DNA of 64,000 nt from assembly GCA_025201845.1 (NCBI GenBank), contig MU603945.1, positions 39,572-103,571 on the forward strand. Direction: 5' to 3'. Numbering within the stretch: the first letter of the stretch is position 1; every line of letters begins with the position of its first letter. Positions 61,326 to 64,000 of this stretch are shown one piece after another. This DNA comes from Martensiomyces pterosporus. Its lineage: Eukaryota; Kickxellomycota; Kickxellomycetes; Kickxellales; Kickxellaceae. The translations under genes were made by a program, and so were the position numbers. Under the pieces are notes generated by a model that had not been told where the DNA came from, did not search any database, and saw nothing but the letters and a program-made list of their open reading frames with translations.

Positions 61326-63380
61326 TCAGTAGTCGTCTCCAGCGCCGCCTTCTCTTCTTTGCGTTGCTTGCTGAGCACGCTGTTCCTGTGCAAGCTTTGG
61401 GCAGTCTAGAATACGGTGACCAAGACCGCCACAATAAGCGCAGCCAACACTAGTGTCCAGCGTTCCGTCAGGCAAGCGGTACTTGTCAGTAGGGTCAGGG
61501 ATCGTGTACAAGACAGGTGGCACGCGCTGCTTGGCCTCGATGAGGATATGTTTCAGATCGAGCAAAACCTGCTCTGATGAGTTCATATTGATGAAGGTAG
61601 TCGCCACACCAGTCTTTCCCGCACGCCCAGTACGACCGATCCGATGCGTGTAGTTCTCGATTTCCTTTGGCAGGTCAAAGTTGATGACATGCTTGATCTC
61701 TGGGAAATCCAAACCCTTTGACGCGACATCCGTGGCAATCAGAACGTCCTTTTTGCCCTCACGGTACGACCGCATGGCGTACTCTCTTTCCTCCTGGTCC
61801 TTGCCACCATGGATAGCTACAGCCTCCACCCCCTTCAATAAGAGGTACTCGAGGATGTCATCGACGTCGTTTTTATTCTCGGCAAAGATAACGACCGGCG
61901 GCGGGGTCTTTTGCAAGCACTCGAGCAAATAGACGATGCGCATCTCCTGCCTGACATACTCGACTTCTTGGATAATGTCCATATTGGCTGCGCCTGCACG
62001 ACTGACGTTGACCACAGCAGGTTTGACAAGGGACGACTGTGCGAAATCCTGGATCTTCTTGGGCATGGTGGCAGAGAACAGCAGCGTCTGCCGCTGGTGC
62101 TTAAAGTACGAGATGATGTTACGCACCTCGTCTTCAAATCCAACATCGATCATCCGATCAGCTTCGTCCATGCACATATACTTGCACAGATCCAGGTTGA
62201 TTTTGCCCTTTGCCAGCATGTCCTGCAGTCTTCCAGGCGTGGCGACTACCATATGGACGCCTTTGCTCAGCGTATGCTGCTGCTCCTGCATTGATATCCC
62301 ACCGATAGCCAGAATTGCACGCAGCTCGGGGTATCCACTCTCCACAAGCGCTGCCGCCATAGCCAGCAACCCCTCGTAAGTCTGTCTGGCCAACTCACGA
62401 GAAGGACAAACAATAAGCCCAATGGGACCCTCTCCCTGTACCAGTGGCATGCGGCACTCGTCCTCCAGCGCAAGGATGATGAGCGGGATAGAGAACGCCA
62501 TGGTCTTTCCTGTCCCCGTACTAGCAATGCCAATCATATCTCGGCCACTCAGAGCAACTGGCAGACCTTGCATCTGGATAGGTGAAGGCTGAACAATCCC
62601 CTTGGACTTCAGATAATCCAATAGCGGCTGTGGCAGACGCATCGACTTGAACGTGAAGAGCGGCGGCGGGATATCCTCGCCATCAACAACGATATGCCAG
62701 AGCTTTCGCCGTGCAAACACCCCCTCTTTGGACAGCGCACGGTGCCTGGGCAATGGGCGCCAGTTCGTGCGCATGGATTCTGTGTACTTGACGCCCTTTG
62801 CAAGCTCAGAAGCCGAGGCAAGCTGCTTGCGACGTGCAATTGCCTCTAAGAGCGCCTGCTCTTGATCCCGCTGCTTCTCCTCCTCAGTCTTTTCATTAAG
62901 CAGATGCTTTTTGCGCAACTCTGCCATCTGATCTACTAGGCTCACGTTCGCCCGTGGTCCCTGGGCAAGCAGCTGCCGGGGGCCACTGCTGCTGGCGTTC
63001 CCTTCAGAGGCGCTCCCTTCGCCATCCGACATCTTAAGGTCCTCGCTATCGTTGTCTTGGGATCCCGGTGGCGCGTTATAGTGGAACTTTTGCCGAATGC
63101 TTTCGAGTCTATCGAGTCGGCGCTGTTTAACTGGAACGTATTCGTTGTAGCTGCCACCGCTCTCGCCGCCACCGCTCTCGCCGCCACCGCTCTCGCCGCC
63201 ATTTTCGGATTTATAAGCTGGCTCATCATCAAAGTTGCCGAGCTTGAGCTTCAGCGCGCCGGTGCCTGATAGCTCCTCCTCTTTCTCTAACTCGCGACGC
63301 CGACGCCGGTATTCCTCAAGTACACGCTGGACATCGCCAGGTTCATCACCCAGCTCAATTTGCTTGCCCTTGTCGGTCAT
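61326..63380 (-). CDS. DDX41: DEAD-box RNA helicase DDX41 (Abstrakt)
   Basis: 684 residues. An N-terminal charged region with a Gly/Ser/Glu tandem repeat leads to the Q-motif region (PSPIQMQGLPVALSGRDMIGIA) and the helicase core: ASTGTGKT (Walker A), VATPGRL, MDEADRM, LFSATMP, ATDVASKGLDF and HRIGRTGRAG. A CCHC zinc knuckle follows near the end (CAYCGGLGHRILDC). The combination of DEAD core and C-terminal knuckle identifies DDX41/Abstrakt, a spliceosome C-complex helicase in animals and plants; budding yeast lacks it. The ATG at 63380 (MTDKGKQIEL) is used; the frame runs four codons further to a TTG only. Confidence 0.95.
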   Translation of the reverse strand: MTDKGKQIELGDEPGDVQRVLEEYRRRRRELEKEEELSGTGALKLKLGNFDDEPAYKSENGGESGGGESGGGESGGSYNEYVPVKQRRLDRLESIRQKFHYNAPPGSQDNDSEDLKMSDGEGSASEGNASSSGPRQLLAQGPRANVSLVDQMAELRKKHLLNEKTEEEKQRDQEQALLEAIARRKQLASASELAKGVKYTESMRTNWRPLPRHRALSKEGVFARRKLWHIVVDGEDIPPPLFTFKSMRLPQPLLDYLKSKGIVQPSPIQMQGLPVALSGRDMIGIASTGTGKTMAFSIPLIILALEDECRMPLVQGEGPIGLIVCPSRELARQTYEGLLAMAAALVESGYPELRAILAIGGISMQEQQHTLSKGVHMVVATPGRLQDMLAKGKINLDLCKYMCMDEADRMIDVGFEDEVRNIISYFKHQRQTLLFSATMPKKIQDFAQSSLVKPAVVNVSRAGAANMDIIQEVEYVRQEMRIVYLLECLQKTPPPVVIFAENKNDVDDILEYLLLKGVEAVAIHGGKDQEEREYAMRSYREGKKDVLIATDVASKGLDFPEIKHVINFDLPKEIENYTHRIGRTGRAGKTGVATTFINMNSSEQVLLDLKHILIEAKQRVPPVLYTIPDPTDKYRLPDGTLDTSVGCAYCGGLGHRILDCPKLAQEQRAQQATQRREGGAGDDY
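63153..63197. repeat. Three copies of a 15-nt unit in DDX41
   Basis: The unit gccaccgctctcgcc occurs three times in a row without change and encodes repeated G-E-S-G-G on minus. In-frame and likely variable in copy number. Confidence 0.9.
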
Positions 63381-63582
63381 GTTCTGTGCCAAAATATAGT
63401 GCTATTTCTGAGTCGGTAATACAGTGTTTAAACGACAAAATGGCTGCTTCCCCAGAGGAGCCTAATAATCGCTCAGAAACCCACCCGTATTCAGGGATTT
63501 TTATCTGAATGGGTTGTTTGAGCCACAGCACGTGACTAATCTCTGGTGACGCTTCACAAGTGGCTCAACGAGGATATTTGCA

Positions 63583-64000
63583 GGACCGATGCATTTACCA
63601 GTAGCTATCCATGCAGCAAAAAGAGGGGTCGTGGTGTTCACTGGAGGTGTCTGCAAATTAGGAGGGTGCAGGAGCAGGAGCAGGAGAAACTGAGGTGCTG
63701 CTGCCTGATGTTGTTCAGAATCAAAAGAAAAAAAGCGTGCAGTCGCCCTCATGCTCCGCGGTGGCTGTAAATGGCTTGCACACTGGCTGCGAGCAATAGA
63801 AAGGCAGCAATAGAGACGGGTGGTTCTACTCAATCATAACCCGAGTTACCCTCAGAATAGCAGCTGGCGAGTGCTTAGCTCAGCTGGGATCTGGTATTGA
63901 GCGTGTGGCAGCCACATGTGCACGCGTTTTGTATGAGATGCCCAGTACCTGTGTCTGCTGCTATACTGCACAGCTACAGAAAGGGCACACCATGCAACAG
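63583..64000 (-). repeat. 418-bp dispersed repeat, copy 2 (inverted)
   Basis: Reverse complement of 44989..45406, with one difference found. It ends at the last base of the window on the same base at which copy 1 begins after the gap. Copy 2 lies 203 bp upstream of the DDX41 start codon, so the junction at 63583 may affect that promoter. Confidence 0.85.

Noticed and set aside
28360..63380. Mucorales-type mating locus (HMG gene beside an RNA helicase)
   Set aside because: The only helicase, DDX41, is 31 kb away and of a different family from the helicase at that locus, and no triose-phosphate transporter is present.

Overview
The window reads as nuclear DNA of an early-diverging fungus. Genes are dense and intron-poor. 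Where introns occur they are short, sit near the 5' end and use GTRNG..YAG borders. The gene content is fungal (MIM1, TVP23, EAF1, a fungal-type mL40, YqjM-type old yellow enzyme), but a NELF-A-like gene, which the model yeasts lack, is also present. Zoopagomycota (Kickxellomycotina) is my best guess from this mix; it is an inference and not proven. I see no tRNA, rRNA, CRISPR array or intact transposase.

Layout. 1-5.1 kb: an unrecognised helical protein (-, cut by the window edge), mitochondrial GatA/HER2 and an old yellow enzyme. 5.1-10.7 kb: the splicing factor U2SURP and the ribosome biogenesis factor MAK21, both on -. 11-14 kb: mitoribosomal uS10m (RSM10) and the three-exon glycine carrier HEM25/SLC25A38. 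14.4-20.5 kb: a doubtful small gene, a DCAF4-like WD40 protein and a three-exon sphingosine kinase. 20.5-28.4 kb: a gene-free stretch of 7.8 kb leading to a transcription factor with two tandem MATA-type HMG boxes. 31-40 kb: a small Cys-containing orphan, ERV25, MIM1, TVP23, a four-exon FYRN/FYRC protein and a NELF-A-like protein. 40-44 kb: mL40 and FIG4. 44.4-45.4 kb: an assembly gap followed by a repeat. 45.6-63.4 kb: a tiny membrane protein, 14-3-3 with two microexons, prefoldin 5, RSA4, SF3B1, the NuA4 scaffold EAF1 and DDX41. 63.6-64 kb: the inverted second copy of the repeat.

Themes. Three spliceosome factors (U2SURP, SF3B1, DDX41), two ribosome assembly factors (MAK21, RSA4) and five mitochondrial functions (GatA, uS10m, HEM25, MIM1, mL40) are interspersed, with no sign of operon-like organisation. 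Several gene pairs are head to head with 280-720 bp between start codons and may share promoters. The items most worth following are the NELF-A homologue, the double-HMG factor with its very long upstream region, and the 418-bp inverted repeats that end exactly at a contig edge and at the window edge.
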